Counted from the stretch's first letter, positions 41,126-50,711 are shown. The stretch is DNA of 64,000 nucleotides from Candidatus Thorarchaeota archaeon (GCA_011364905.1 RDNZ01000006.1:34865-98864), one strand, 5' to 3'. Made by a program: numbers and translations. Notes: generated from the sequence alone by a model not told the origin.

Positions 41126-42703
41126 TTATTTGTAGGTATCAAGAGCATGCACAGATGCTGCGAGAAAGCAATAGACAAGTGACAGGGTATAAAGAGGAAG
41201 AATGACCAAGACTAAGACACTGTCAGAGTAGAATGCAACAAGAAGCACCAATAGAGCTCCAAGTCCAAGGTTTATGATTGGAAATGAGAATGCAAGTGGG
41301 ACTGGTAGTGTTTTTGGATCATTAGTAAAAACGGGGACATATGCGCCTACAGCAGTACCAGTAGCTGTAAATAGAATTGTTAAGGGAATTGCTAGGGTAA
41401 CCACAGAGAGATATCCCCCGACCTGAATGAAATAAATAAGGAATCCGCACGCAGGAATGACTGCTATAGCAACCTCAATAAGACTAAGCAGATATTTCGA
41501 AAGAACAATGTCACTTGTACGGAAAGGTGACGCCTTAAGCATATACACGTTTTCACGTTCATCAACAAAGCTAAGCATTGATGTTACACTAGCCATTTGA
41601 ATGAAGAGTATCAACATAAGAATGAAAGCTGGTACGACTGCAAACGCAAGGCGTGGTGGAATAGTCACTGAGGGAAACCATGCGGGACGAATAGTATTCA
41701 GGTAAATGACAAAGGCAGTGCCAAAAACTGCATAGATGTACTTCCAAATCTGCATAGGTGATCGAAGGCGGCTCCAGAAATCCTTTAACATTATCCACAA
41801 CATAGGGTCATTTAGTCGAGATCGGGAAAAGTCAACCTCACCATGAATTATTCTACTGAATCTGCCTTCTGTCTCTTCCCTTCCTCTAGTAGCTGAATAG
41901 ATCTCATAATGCTCGTAGCCAGTGATGTTGGCTGTAAGGAGAAGACAAATGGTGAATCCAATCACTAGAAGGATGACACCATATAATGGACTTTCTCCCT
42001 GAGCGAAAATGCCTGTGGATTCGATCAGGAACAAAGCGAAAGCATTTGATGGAGCAACATAGAGTGCTGTAAATCTTGATAGAAGATATGGATGGGCAGG
42101 CAAAAGCACGAGGACCCCTAAAACGACAACCATCAGATGGCGGATCCTTCGTTTTGTCCTTTGTGAAATCCAAAGCCGAACATATGAACTCAATGCACCA
42201 AGGAAGTAATTCGTTTCAAGGAAGATGATTATGACTATAACCAGAAAGACGGTTGAGTAGAACAGCAAACTGGCTGAAACAAGAAGGGGAAGAATAGCCA
42301 GGATACCAAGAGTCAGGAAGGATATCTTTCTGACAATTCTGCGAATATAGCGACTCAAAAAAATCTGGTGAGGTTTGACTGGAGCAGACATCATGAGGTT
42401 TTCATCATCGATGGTGAGCACAGCAGCTGGACCAAGACCAAAGTATCCACTTACCACTGAGGAGGCACTGAAAACAGCAGTGGCAGCATAAATCATCGGC
42501 GCACTAATTGTATCCTCGAGCAGGTCACCGAAATTGAAAAGAATGGGGGAAAATGATACAAGACCTGTTATGACAGAACTAACAAAGAAAACCCCGAAGA
42601 AACTGACACCGTAAAAGAGGAGCATGGACGGGGTTGTGATTGTTTGTTTGAATTGATTGTACAACATGCGAATCTCATTCTTCATGAGTTTGTATGTTGA
42701 CAA
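41126..42703 (-). CDS. ABC-2-type exporter permease
   Basis: A 525-residue membrane protein with about twelve helices, arranged as two similar halves, each beginning with a short amphipathic helix (the first KNEIRMLYNQFKQTI). This is the layout of large ABC-2 permeases. The start is TTG, supported by a perfect AGGAGGTG 8 nt upstream; ATG 42685 is in frame but has no ribosome site. It lies 14 bp downstream of its ATPase gene. The substrate is unknown. Its stop is 3 bp from that of the convergent metal ATPase. Confidence 0.85.
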   Translation of the reverse strand: MSTYKLMKNEIRMLYNQFKQTITTPSMLLFYGVSFFGVFFVSSVITGLVSFSPILFNFGDLLEDTISAPMIYAATAVFSASSVVSGYFGLGPAAVLTIDDENLMMSAPVKPHQIFLSRYIRRIVRKISFLTLGILAILPLLVSASLLFYSTVFLVIVIIIFLETNYFLGALSSYVRLWISQRTKRRIRHLMVVVLGVLVLLPAHPYLLSRFTALYVAPSNAFALFLIESTGIFAQGESPLYGVILLVIGFTICLLLTANITGYEHYEIYSATRGREETEGRFSRIIHGEVDFSRSRLNDPMLWIMLKDFWSRLRSPMQIWKYIYAVFGTAFVIYLNTIRPAWFPSVTIPPRLAFAVVPAFILMLILFIQMASVTSMLSFVDERENVYMLKASPFRTSDIVLSKYLLSLIEVAIAVIPACGFLIYFIQVGGYLSVVTLAIPLTILFTATGTAVGAYVPVFTNDPKTLPVPLAFSFPIINLGLGALLVLLVAFYSDSVLVLVILPLYTLSLVYCFLAASVHALDTYK

Positions 42704-42717
42704 AAACCAAGCACCTC

Positions 42718-43641
42718 CTATTCAGGAATTCCTCCGGTCAGGTTGAGAAAGATTTCCTCAAGGTTTGCAGCTTCAGGATGCTGCTTTCTAAGTTGGTCAT
42801 AAGAACCTCGTCCAACAATGTCACCTTCATTCATTATCACGAATCTATCACACAGGTCAGCTGCAACCTCAAGGATATGTGTGGAGATGAGAATCGCCGA
42901 TCCAGTATCTCGTAGTTGCCGTAGTAGTTTCTTGAGATTCCAAGCCCCTCTTGGATCTAGTCCGTAGATTGGCTCATCGAGCGCAAGAACAAAGGGAGGT
43001 TCTCGGGAGAAGATGCCGATCAGGAGGGCACGCTGCAAATTGCCTTTGGAAAGAGTTCCAACGTATGAATCAATGAACTCGTCGAACTGAAACAAATCGA
43101 CAAACTCTCTCATCCTGATTAAGGCGGTTTCCTGGGGGACACCATATATGCGTGCTGTAAACATGACATATTCTCGAGCAGTCAGACTGGGATAACATGT
43201 TGGTTTCTCGGGGATATATCCAACTCGCTGCTTTGCAAGAATAGGCTCTTTCTTTAGATCGTGTCCATTAACTTGAATGAACCCACTAGTCGTGCGGATT
43301 ATTCCTGTCAGCATTCTCAGTGTCGTTGTTTTCCCTGCTCCGTTTGGTCCAACAAGTCCTACGATTTCGCCGGGATTGACTTCAAGATCAAGACTACGAA
43401 CTGCAGTCTTCTTTCCAAATCGTTTAGAGACCTTTTTGAGTATGATTGCAGGAGATTCCAAGATTACAGGAGGAACAGAGAGCTCATCTCGTTTTTCCAA
43501 CTCCTTCATGAGCTCATCAATAAGCCAACTCCGCTTTATCGTTCGTTTGAAAATGGGGATGTTTAGAACACGAGCAAGACGTATTAGCTCCTCGCCACGC
43601 ATTCTTTCAACATCGGTTCTAGCTGTCACAGACGGTTTCAC
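42718..43641 (-). CDS. ABC transporter ATP-binding protein with N-terminal SAP-like extension
   Basis: A 307-residue ATPase. Walker A is GPNGAGKTTTL (about 98-108), the signature is LSKGNLQRAL (about 195-204; a variant of LSGGQ with Lys-Gly), Walker B is VLALDEP (about 218-224), and the H-loop is STHIL. The first 55 residues form a small helical domain (MRGEELIRLARVLNIP, SWLIDELMKELEKRDEL) resembling a SAP motif, unusual for an ABC ATPase. It forms an exporter with the permease encoded downstream. The start is GTG; an ATG at 43602 begins the SAP-like part. Confidence 0.88.
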   Translation of the reverse strand: MKPSVTARTDVERMRGEELIRLARVLNIPIFKRTIKRSWLIDELMKELEKRDELSVPPVILESPAIILKKVSKRFGKKTAVRSLDLEVNPGEIVGLVGPNGAGKTTTLRMLTGIIRTTSGFIQVNGHDLKKEPILAKQRVGYIPEKPTCYPSLTAREYVMFTARIYGVPQETALIRMREFVDLFQFDEFIDSYVGTLSKGNLQRALLIGIFSREPPFVLALDEPIYGLDPRGAWNLKKLLRQLRDTGSAILISTHILEVAADLCDRFVIMNEGDIVGRGSYDQLRKQHPEAANLEEIFLNLTGGIPE

Positions 43642-43722
43642 CCCATCAACATGTCAGGGTTTCTACATGTGCGCTTTTAACTCTCGCCAATAATAAGGCA
43701 GTGGTTTAAGTAGAGTACAAAA

Positions 43723-44439
43723 TTATGTCTTGACCACGAAGTAGTCGAGCTCGAATGGTATGATCTCCTTCAACTGTAAGTCCCAGTCAATGACTTGCGT
43801 CACAAGGGGAAACACTTCAACGCCCTTTCTGTGAGCATAACGAAGCGCATCGGCAAAAACGGGGTCTGTCTTGTCGTTCGGAGAAAAGACAGAGGCATCC
43901 GGACGCTGAATAACGAAGATTACAGCAGCACGGTCAACGCACTTGATATTCAATGCTTCAGCAAGATTTCGAAGATGGCGCGAACCTCTTTTTGTGGGTG
44001 CATCGGGAAAGATTGCCCGATTGTTCTCGACAAGTGTGCAAGACTTAACCTCGATGAATGCAGACATTTCAGGTCCTATTAATTTGAAATCGAACCGTCC
44101 ATCAAATGCGCGAGGCTCAGGAATAACTGTATCATAGTTGTCGAAAAAAGAAAGACGATGTTCTAAAAACAATCTTTTTACAAACCGATTTGGCAGATAG
44201 GAATCGATTGAGACCAGAACCCCGTTGTATTCCAAGCCTATCATGTTATAGTTGGTCTTCCTTTTTGCACTCCGTTTTTCCCTGACAAACACTTCAGTTC
44301 CTGGAATCATGAGCTCGAGCATCCTTCCAGGATTAGGAATGAAGACTTCAGTTGTCCTTCCATCAATGAGCACTCTACCTAGGAATCTGTTTGGCCGATC
44401 AATGAAAACTGCCTTGCTGATTCCTCTGACTGAATTCAT
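43723..44439 (-). CDS. sfsA: SfsA-family nuclease-like protein
   Basis: A 238-residue protein matching SfsA (about 235 residues). It has an N-terminal OB-like part (FLGRVLIDGRTTEVFIPNPGRM) and a PD-(D/E)XK-like core: FDFKL, FIEVKSCTLV, FPDAPTKRGSRHL and AAVIFVIQRPDA. SfsA was named for sugar-fermentation stimulation in E. coli; its fold suggests nuclease activity on DNA or RNA. It is divergent from the response-regulator gene with a 124-bp shared promoter region. Confidence 0.9.
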   Translation of the reverse strand: MNSVRGISKAVFIDRPNRFLGRVLIDGRTTEVFIPNPGRMLELMIPGTEVFVREKRSAKRKTNYNMIGLEYNGVLVSIDSYLPNRFVKRLFLEHRLSFFDNYDTVIPEPRAFDGRFDFKLIGPEMSAFIEVKSCTLVENNRAIFPDAPTKRGSRHLRNLAEALNIKCVDRAAVIFVIQRPDASVFSPNDKTDPVFADALRYAHRKGVEVFPLVTQVIDWDLQLKEIIPFELDYFVVKT

Positions 44440-44563
44440 TGTAGCACCATTCCTTGTAGGATTACGTATTGAAACTACTTCTTACGCGAAAACCTATTAT
44501 CCTAGATGCGATAAGAGTACTACTAAAGCACAACTTTGTGTGTTTTGGGGCGTGGTTAGGTCG

Positions 44564-45172
44564 GTGACACGTGTTCTACTGGTTGATGACGATATTGAGC
44601 TCCTTGATATAGCGAGGATACTATTTGACCAAAAAGACCCTGATTTAGAACTGGTTGTTTCCTCATCGGTCAAGGATGCACTACAGAAATTAGAAAGAGA
44701 AAATTTTGACATTGTTATTTCTGACTACTTGATGCCAGATGCCTCAGGGTTGGACTTGCTAGAAGCGCTTCGTGAAGGCGGAGACGACATTGGATTCGTA
44801 ATGTGGACCGGACACTCGAACGAAGAAATCGCCATCAAATCGTTAAACCTTGGTGCGGATTACTACATTCTCAAAGGCCAGGATTACCGAAACCAGTTCT
44901 CCATTATTCAGGAGAAAATCAAGAGTGTCTTAAGCAGGAAATCACATGCGGAACTTCCTGTCATAAAACAGGAAAAAGCGAGCAAGTTCATACACAAATT
45001 ATCGCATGACATTATCGGGGTCGCTCAAAATATTATGGGGTATGCAACGCTTCTGGAAGAAGAGAGCAATCCGAAGTATATTGAGGGAATTAGCAGGCTT
45101 TTAGCGAAGCTCGATGACAGAGTTAAAACTGCTGTCACACAAGTCGACGACGGTTTGCTAAATGAAAAATAG
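44564..45172 (+). CDS. Response-regulator receiver fused to a DHp-like helix domain (no ATPase)
   Basis: About 202 residues. Residues 1-122 are a receiver domain with the acidic pocket Asp8/Asp9, phosphoacceptor Asp54 (VISDYLMPD), Thr82 (MWTGHS) and Lys104 (YYILKGQD). Residues about 138-200 are a helical hairpin resembling a histidine-kinase dimerisation domain with His148 in LSHDIIGVAQN. No ATP-binding domain follows, so the His would have to be phosphorylated by another kinase or by Asp54, as in phosphorelay proteins. The frame is open from 44252, but that part is antisense to sfsA. The start is probably GTG 44564; GTG 44552 is possible. Confidence 0.8.
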   Translation: MTRVLLVDDDIELLDIARILFDQKDPDLELVVSSSVKDALQKLERENFDIVISDYLMPDASGLDLLEALREGGDDIGFVMWTGHSNEEIAIKSLNLGADYYILKGQDYRNQFSIIQEKIKSVLSRKSHAELPVIKQEKASKFIHKLSHDIIGVAQNIMGYATLLEEESNPKYIEGISRLLAKLDDRVKTAVTQVDDGLLNEK

Positions 45173-45178
45173 TCTATT

Positions 45179-46282
45179 CTATAGATACTCAGTCAAGCAG
45201 AGTTGTTCAGATGCTTCACTTAGGCCGGACACTTTAACACCAACAAGACGGATGGATTTTTCACGTTCCTCACGTTGGTCAAAGATTTCAACAGCGAGTC
45301 TGTGCAGAATATCTGAATTGTTTGTTTCAACGGGAATGCTCCTACTTCTCTGTATGGTTGAATAATCGCTAAATCTCATCTTGACTGTGACTGTCTTGAA
45401 TTTCAAAGCTTTCTTCTGAAGACGCGCTCCTATTTTTCCACACATTCCTCCTAGAACTTCGTGAATGTAATCAACTGCATCTGGTTCAACATCTTCGAGA
45501 AATGTTCTATCCTTTGACATAGACTTTCTTACCCTGGGTCCGTTGTCAATAAGGGGGCGTTCATCAATGCCTCGGGCGCGTTGAAAAAGCCACGGAGATC
45601 CACGACCTAAGGCGGGCCATAATTCGGAAATAGTCATCCGTTGAATTTGTCCGAGTGTAGTAATACCGAACTTCTCTAGCCTTTCGGCTGTCTTTCTACC
45701 AATTCCATTGAGAGCAGTAACAGGAAGCGGTTCGAGGAACTTCATTATGTCACTTGGTTCAGGACCCACAATAGTGATACCCCTTGGTTTGTTCATTCCC
45801 GTCGCGACCTTTGCAACCGACATATTAGGGGCCGCTCCAACTGAGCAGGGCAAGTTTGCTTCATGCCAGATTGAATCCTGAATCCACGCGGCAAGGTTTC
45901 TTGGTCCCCCAAAGACTTCAACACCCTCAGTCACTTCGATATATGCTTCATCGATACTTGCCCTTCGGACTCGACCTCCATCAGCGTACTCATGAAGGAT
46001 GTCCATAAACTCGTCAGAAGCAACACTGTAGCTCTCAAACTCACCGGGTATAAAAGCCGCATCAGGGCACAGATGGTAAGCCTGAGATACCGGCATCCCA
46101 GCATGAATTCCCTTGGCACGGGCTTCATACGAGGCAGCACGGACAACTCCTCTGCCTCTACCTCCCTTTGGGTCATGACCAACGCAGACCGGACGTCCTG
46201 CAAGTTCTGGATGATTCCTGTATTGCTCTACTGAGGCAAAGAAAGCATCCATATCAACATGCATAATCCAGCGTGATTTCAT
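45179..46282 (-). CDS. dinB: Y-family DNA polymerase (DinB / Dpo4-like)
   Basis: A 367-residue lesion-bypass polymerase. Catalytic acidic residues are Asp10 (HVDMDAFFASVE) and Asp111-Glu112 (ASIDEAYIEV). The helix-hairpin-helix thumb (TALNGIGRKTAERLEKFGI) and little-finger region (ARLQKKALKFKTVTVKMRF) are complete. The protein ends QLCLTEYL, which fits a C-terminal PIP box (Q-x-x-h-x-x-aromatic) for binding the sliding clamp PCNA, as in archaeal Dpo4. The start is ATG. It ends 6 bp from the stop of the convergent REC-DHp gene. Confidence 0.93.
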   Translation of the reverse strand: MKSRWIMHVDMDAFFASVEQYRNHPELAGRPVCVGHDPKGGRGRGVVRAASYEARAKGIHAGMPVSQAYHLCPDAAFIPGEFESYSVASDEFMDILHEYADGGRVRRASIDEAYIEVTEGVEVFGGPRNLAAWIQDSIWHEANLPCSVGAAPNMSVAKVATGMNKPRGITIVGPEPSDIMKFLEPLPVTALNGIGRKTAERLEKFGITTLGQIQRMTISELWPALGRGSPWLFQRARGIDERPLIDNGPRVRKSMSKDRTFLEDVEPDAVDYIHEVLGGMCGKIGARLQKKALKFKTVTVKMRFSDYSTIQRSRSIPVETNNSDILHRLAVEIFDQREEREKSIRLVGVKVSGLSEASEQLCLTEYL

Positions 46283-46419
46283 GACCCTGCTAGTAGTAAT
46301 GCTACTCCCATTAGCAATTACTCATTGGTCTTGTAGGCTATACTGTATCCCGGGGGCTCAGGGAGATAGCCGAAGGTAATTACGAAGAGAGGAATGCAGC
46401 GTACATCCTAGAGAGCTCT

Positions 46420-46440
46420 ATATGCTTCTGAGAAGTATAT
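46420..46440 (+). promoter_or_regulatory. Imperfect palindrome at the promoter of the four-PAS kinase
   Basis: ATATGCTTCT-G-AGAAGTATAT, two 10-bp arms with one mismatch around a single base. It overlaps a TATA-like AGTATATC about 40 bp before the ATG at 46483. It could be a repressor or activator site; no other copy was seen in the window. Confidence 0.35.
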
Positions 46441-46482
46441 CAATAACCACCTTCCATCCATTAACTAGCTACAGGGGATTGT

Positions 46483-48768
46483 ATGAAAGACCTAGAAGCT
46501 GTTACGAATAGTACGATAAGTCAGGAAGAGGAAGCAAGTCGCTATAGGGCACTCGTTGACTCGATGAATGATGGATTTGGTATTATAAACCGTGAGGGTG
46601 TATTCACCTATGTCAACTCACGATTCACTAAAATGCTTGGTTACTCAGAAGAGGAAATGGTAGGAAAAAAAATACTTGACTTTGTAGATGATAAGAACAA
46701 AAAAATAATACGCGATAACATCAGGCACCGACAAGAGGGTGAGTCAACCCAGTATGAGGTTGAGTGGAAAAAGAGCTCAGGCGATCCGCTGCCAGCAATC
46801 GTATCAGGAGCACCGATGTTTGATGAGGATGGCAATCATCGAGGTTCATTTGCTGTAATCACTGATATTAGCGAGCTTAGAGCATCTCAGATGGCTCTTG
46901 AAGAAAACGCAGAGATGATGCGTCAAATTTTCGATGAATCGCAAATCGGAATAGAACTATTCGACGCAAATGGAATTCTTGTTGCAGCGAATCGAGCAGC
47001 TCTAAAACAGGGCGGAATCAAAGAGCTCAAGGACCTTTTAGGCTTCAGCCTTTTTGATGATCCTAATGTACCAAACGAAATCAAAGCCAAATTAATCAGA
47101 GGCGAACCAGTCAAGTATGAGACAACTTTTGATTTCGAGAAAGTTAAAGCTGAAGGTCTCTATGAAACAACCAGGTCCGGGCAGATTATTCTAGATGCAT
47201 GGATAACACCGTTAGGGATAGAGAATGGCGGAGAAATCAAGGGATACTTGAGTCAACTTCTTGAGATAACAGAAGAGAAACAAACGGAAGCAGCACTAGA
47301 AGATTCCGAGAAACGATATCAGCTTGTAGCTGAAAATGTGACTGATGTAATCTTCACATCCGATCTTGAACTAAATGTCACCTATGTCAGTCCTTCAGCT
47401 GAGCATCTTTTGGGTTATATGGCCAAAGAACTTGAAGGAGTGTCGTTGATTGAGCTTATGGCCCCCGCTTCAGTCTGGACAGCCATTGAGGCTGTAAAAG
47501 AAGCACTTGAACTTGAGAAGGTATCAGATCAAACAAAGACAAGAGGTGATGCGCCACCTCTCGAAATCCAGCTCAAAAGAAAGGATGGATCAATGGTTTG
47601 GACTGAGGTGGCAAGGACTTTCACAAGAGATGAGAAAGGCAAACCCACTGGAGTTTTGGGAGTGGCTAGGAATATCGAGGAAAGAAGAGAAGCCCGAAAA
47701 GCTCTGGTTGAATCAGAAGCCAAATATCGAACCCTCATAGACCATTCACTTCAAGGATTCCTAATTATTCAGACAGCACCATTACAGATTAGGTTCTCAA
47801 ATCCAGCTTTTGCAACTTATTTGGAAAGGTCCGTTGACGAACTTCTTACTCTCACTCCAAAAGAGATTTTGGACCTAATTCATCCAGATGATCGGGACTT
47901 GATCCTAAATCGCCTGCAGGACCTAATGAAAGGAGCACCTCCTAACAGGATACCTACAATAATCCGGGTGTTTCAAAAAGATGGCGATATGCAATGGCTC
48001 GAAGTCTTCGGTAGACGAATAGAGTTCGAAGAAACCCCAGCCATTCAAGTTGTGGCTATGAACATCACAGACCGGTACGACGCAGAAAAACACATTGAAA
48101 CGCAGAAAGAGCGAGCGTTGCATCTAATCGATCTTATGGCGCACGACTTTCGGAATCAACTCCAGATAATCTTGGGCAGCACGATGGTAATGGAATTGAA
48201 ACTGCAGGATCCTGAAGCCCGCCGTCTTTTGGGGCAAATTGTCTCATCTGTTGAAAGATGTCAAAGTATGATATCCAAAGTAAAAGTAACTGAACCACTA
48301 ATGTCCGTGCCATTGCGAATCAGAAAGCTCGACACTGCTATTGATTCAGTCATTGAATCGCAGAAATCCCAACATAGGGATGTCAGTTTTGAGATTTCAC
48401 TGGATGCTGACAATTCACTGGTGGAAGCAGACCAATTCCTTGAGCAGTTGCTGGAGAACATTATAGAGAACGCAATTGAACACAATCATAGTGATGAAAG
48501 GATCGTCTGGATATCGCTCAAGGAATCTGGAGATGGGTATGAGATTTCAATCGGGGACAACGGGCAGGGAATTTCAAGCTCTCTGAAGACTGCAATCTTT
48601 GATGTTTCAAGGCGCTATGGTGGCGTTGGTCTCAATCAATCAAAACAGATCTGCGATAAATATAGCGGAAGAATAGATGTGAGAGACCGCATTGCGGGAC
48701 AACCAACAAAGGGTGCTGAGTTCATAGTGTGGTTACCCAAAGCACGAGAACAAAAGAACTCATCATAA
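46483..48768 (+). CDS. Four-PAS soluble histidine kinase
   Basis: A 761-residue kinase with four PAS-type sensor domains (about 18-130, 143-265, 275-402 and 410-532), a phosphoacceptor His554 in DLMAHDFRNQLQ, and an ATPase domain (about 645-755) with Asn659/Asn663 (ENIIENAIEH), DNGQG at 692-696 and a GGVGL glycine loop at 713-717. There is no membrane helix, so it senses internal signals such as redox, small ligands or light through its PAS domains. No receiver or output domain is attached. It ends with a 6-bp overlap with the convergent threonine dehydratase-like gene. Confidence 0.9.
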   Translation: MKDLEAVTNSTISQEEEASRYRALVDSMNDGFGIINREGVFTYVNSRFTKMLGYSEEEMVGKKILDFVDDKNKKIIRDNIRHRQEGESTQYEVEWKKSSGDPLPAIVSGAPMFDEDGNHRGSFAVITDISELRASQMALEENAEMMRQIFDESQIGIELFDANGILVAANRAALKQGGIKELKDLLGFSLFDDPNVPNEIKAKLIRGEPVKYETTFDFEKVKAEGLYETTRSGQIILDAWITPLGIENGGEIKGYLSQLLEITEEKQTEAALEDSEKRYQLVAENVTDVIFTSDLELNVTYVSPSAEHLLGYMAKELEGVSLIELMAPASVWTAIEAVKEALELEKVSDQTKTRGDAPPLEIQLKRKDGSMVWTEVARTFTRDEKGKPTGVLGVARNIEERREARKALVESEAKYRTLIDHSLQGFLIIQTAPLQIRFSNPAFATYLERSVDELLTLTPKEILDLIHPDDRDLILNRLQDLMKGAPPNRIPTIIRVFQKDGDMQWLEVFGRRIEFEETPAIQVVAMNITDRYDAEKHIETQKERALHLIDLMAHDFRNQLQIILGSTMVMELKLQDPEARRLLGQIVSSVERCQSMISKVKVTEPLMSVPLRIRKLDTAIDSVIESQKSQHRDVSFEISLDADNSLVEADQFLEQLLENIIENAIEHNHSDERIVWISLKESGDGYEISIGDNGQGISSSLKTAIFDVSRRYGGVGLNQSKQICDKYSGRIDVRDRIAGQPTKGAEFIVWLPKAREQKNSS

Positions 48769-49710
48769 CAGCTTTGAGAAGAATCCTGTCAAATCGATAT
48801 TCCCGCCACTGATGATTACGCCTACACGCCTGTCGTTTAGCTTATCGTTCATCTTAAGAAGTCCAGCCAATGATACGGCCCCGGATGGTTCAACAACCAG
48901 TTTCATGCGTTCCCACAAGAGTCTCATGGCGTCGACAATCTCTTTCTCTGACACTGTGACTATTGAATCGACGTACTCCCTGATGATTCGAAAAGTAATA
49001 TCACCAAGTTGTGTCCTAAGGCCATCAGCAATTGTATTTGGTTTGACACTTGGATAGATTACGCCGTCCCTAAACGATCTAAAGGCATCGTCCGCATTTT
49101 TTGGTTCAACTCCAATAACAGAGGCATCAGGACACAACCCCTTCGTGGCTATAGATGTTCCACTCAAGAGACCCCCACCCCCGACTGGAGCGAACACATA
49201 GTCTAGTTCCTCAGCCTCCTCAATAAGCTCCAAGGCAGCCGTCCCGGCTCCAGCTACTATCCTTTCATCATTGTAGGGATGGATCAAGACATAATTGTGC
49301 TCTTTGATCAACTCGTTAGCTACCTGAACTCGACTTTCAGTTGAGTTCTCACAAAAGACAACCTCAGCCCCATAGCCTCGGGTAGCGTTCACCTTGACCA
49401 TTGGGGAGTTCTTTGGCATCACTATAGTTGCTTTTATTCCCAAGATGGATGCAGCCAAAGCAAGTGCCTGAGCATGATTCCCTGAGGAGTGAGCAATCAC
49501 CCCTCGTTCCCGTTCTTCCTTTGTCAACTGCGACACAGTGTTGAAAGCCCCTCTGAACTTAAACGCACCAACTCGTTGGAAATTCTCGCACTTGAAGAAC
49601 ACCTGACAGTTGACCATTTTGTCTATGGTCGATGAAGTCATGACAGGAGTCCAGAGGGCATAATCTCGGATTCTCGTATGAGCGTCATAAATGTCCTGAA
49701 TATCAACCAT
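48763..49710 (-). CDS. Threonine dehydratase / serine racemase-like PLP enzyme
   Basis: About 315 residues, fold-type II PLP enzyme. The PLP-lysine is in FKFRGAFNT (about 46-54), SSGNHAQALA is the substrate loop, the PLP phosphate is held by VGGGGLLSG (about 175-183), and the C-terminal SGGNIDL closes the site. It lacks the regulatory ACT domain of biosynthetic IlvA, so it matches catabolic threonine dehydratase or serine racemase. ATG 49710 is favoured over 49743 because a TATA-like TTAAAC lies about 20 bp before the latter and would place the start site between them. Confidence 0.88.
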   Translation of the reverse strand: MVDIQDIYDAHTRIRDYALWTPVMTSSTIDKMVNCQVFFKCENFQRVGAFKFRGAFNTVSQLTKEERERGVIAHSSGNHAQALALAASILGIKATIVMPKNSPMVKVNATRGYGAEVVFCENSTESRVQVANELIKEHNYVLIHPYNDERIVAGAGTAALELIEEAEELDYVFAPVGGGGLLSGTSIATKGLCPDASVIGVEPKNADDAFRSFRDGVIYPSVKPNTIADGLRTQLGDITFRIIREYVDSIVTVSEKEIVDAMRLLWERMKLVVEPSGAVSLAGLLKMNDKLNDRRVGVIISGGNIDLTGFFSKLL

Positions 49711-49792
49711 ATTCGAAGATGGCTTCCTGTTGTACAAAAACATTACTCGAAATGTTTAACCACCCCTTTGGCACAACTCTCCTCGAAACCTA

Positions 49793-50284
49793 ATGAGAGG
49801 AATTCGAAGAAAAGAAAAAGCGATAGAGAGCATGGAAGAGATTATTTCCATCCTTAAGAAAGCGCGGTACATCACAATAGCGATGAGCCTTGAAGATGAG
49901 CCATATCTTGCGACATTGAGCCATGGCTATGATGAAGACGATTACTGCATCTACTTCCACTGTGCCCAGGAAGGTAAGAAGATAGATATTCTCAAGAAAA
50001 ACAACATCGTATGGGGACTGGCGCTTAACGATGAGGGCTATGTGGATGGCTCTTGTGATCATCTATATGCGACTGCTCAGTTCAGGGGACGGGTCGAGTT
50101 CATCACCAACGTTGAGCAGAAGAGGCATGCGCTTGAGGTCATGATTCATGCGCTTGAGTCGAATCCACAAAAAGTGATAGAGGAACAAATAACTGAGGAC
50201 TCTCTAAAACGGGTTAACATCGGGAGAATTGATATCGAATACATGAGTGGTAAGAAATCTAAGGACGTAATCATTTCACTATAG
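49793..50284 (+). CDS. Pyridoxamine 5'-phosphate oxidase-like flavin protein
   Basis: A 163-residue split-barrel protein of the PNPOx-like / NimA group. A helix (MEEIISILKKARYITIAM) leads into barrel strands (EPYLATLSHGYDEDDYCIYFHC), KIDILKKNNIVWGLAL, and YATAQFRGRVEFITN. Such proteins bind FMN, heme or F420 and reduce varied substrates. Given the cofE gene in this genome, F420 is a possible cofactor, but the sequence does not settle it. Its end overlaps that of the convergent ACT gene by 14 bp. Confidence 0.85.
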   Translation: MRGIRRKEKAIESMEEIISILKKARYITIAMSLEDEPYLATLSHGYDEDDYCIYFHCAQEGKKIDILKKNNIVWGLALNDEGYVDGSCDHLYATAQFRGRVEFITNVEQKRHALEVMIHALESNPQKVIEEQITEDSLKRVNIGRIDIEYMSGKKSKDVIISL

Positions 50285-50711
50285 ATTCTGGAATTTCCTC
50301 GAGAATTTGTAGAGCATCATGAACTTTTGAGTATGGAACGAATAGATGGTCATGATAGTATGCTGAAACTACATTGACACTTATTTCTGAGTCTGCGAGG
50401 GCATTGGTCACCGTAGCAAGTAGTCCAACTGCTTCAAGATCCGAATGAACTGATAAGGTTAGTAACCCCCATGTATTCTCAAAGGATAGCGAATGCTTCA
50501 AAGCGACTTCCTTAGGGACAACTACTGTTATTCCCTCAGATTCTCTGTACATTAAAAGAGGAGTGTTTCCGAGCGATTGAAGATCTCTTGAATCAATTGA
50601 ACAAAAAACGAACTCACCTGGAACCTCTTGAGGCTTCATTTCTCTGACTAGTACCTTTAGATTACTCTCTCCTGTCATCCCAAAACCGACCGACCTACTT
50701 CTTTCCGCCAT
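50271..50711 (-). CDS. ACT-domain protein (COG3603-like)
   Basis: About 146 residues with two ACT-like units: SNLKVLVREMKPQEVPGEFVFCSID and then WGLLTLSVHSDLEAVGLLATV followed by ISVNVVSAYYHDHLFVP. This is the layout of the stand-alone ACT proteins of the COG3603 type, thought to sense amino acids. ATG 50711 is preferred: it has GGGAG at close spacing and overlaps the upstream nitroreductase stop by 17 bp, so the two are coupled. The longer frame to 50819 lies inside the nitroreductase gene. Confidence 0.8.
   Translation of the reverse strand: MAERSRSVGFGMTGESNLKVLVREMKPQEVPGEFVFCSIDSRDLQSLGNTPLLMYRESEGITVVVPKEVALKHSLSFENTWGLLTLSVHSDLEAVGLLATVTNALADSEISVNVVSAYYHDHLFVPYSKVHDALQILEEIPESIVK

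Noticed and set aside
44252-44563. N-terminal extension of the REC-DHp protein
   Set aside because: It is antisense to the start of sfsA, and receiver domains begin at the VTRVLLVDDD strand.
46283-46482. Possible structured RNA in the gap before the four-PAS kinase
   Set aside because: Apart from the palindrome at 46420-46440 I could not build a consistent fold; it looks like promoter DNA.
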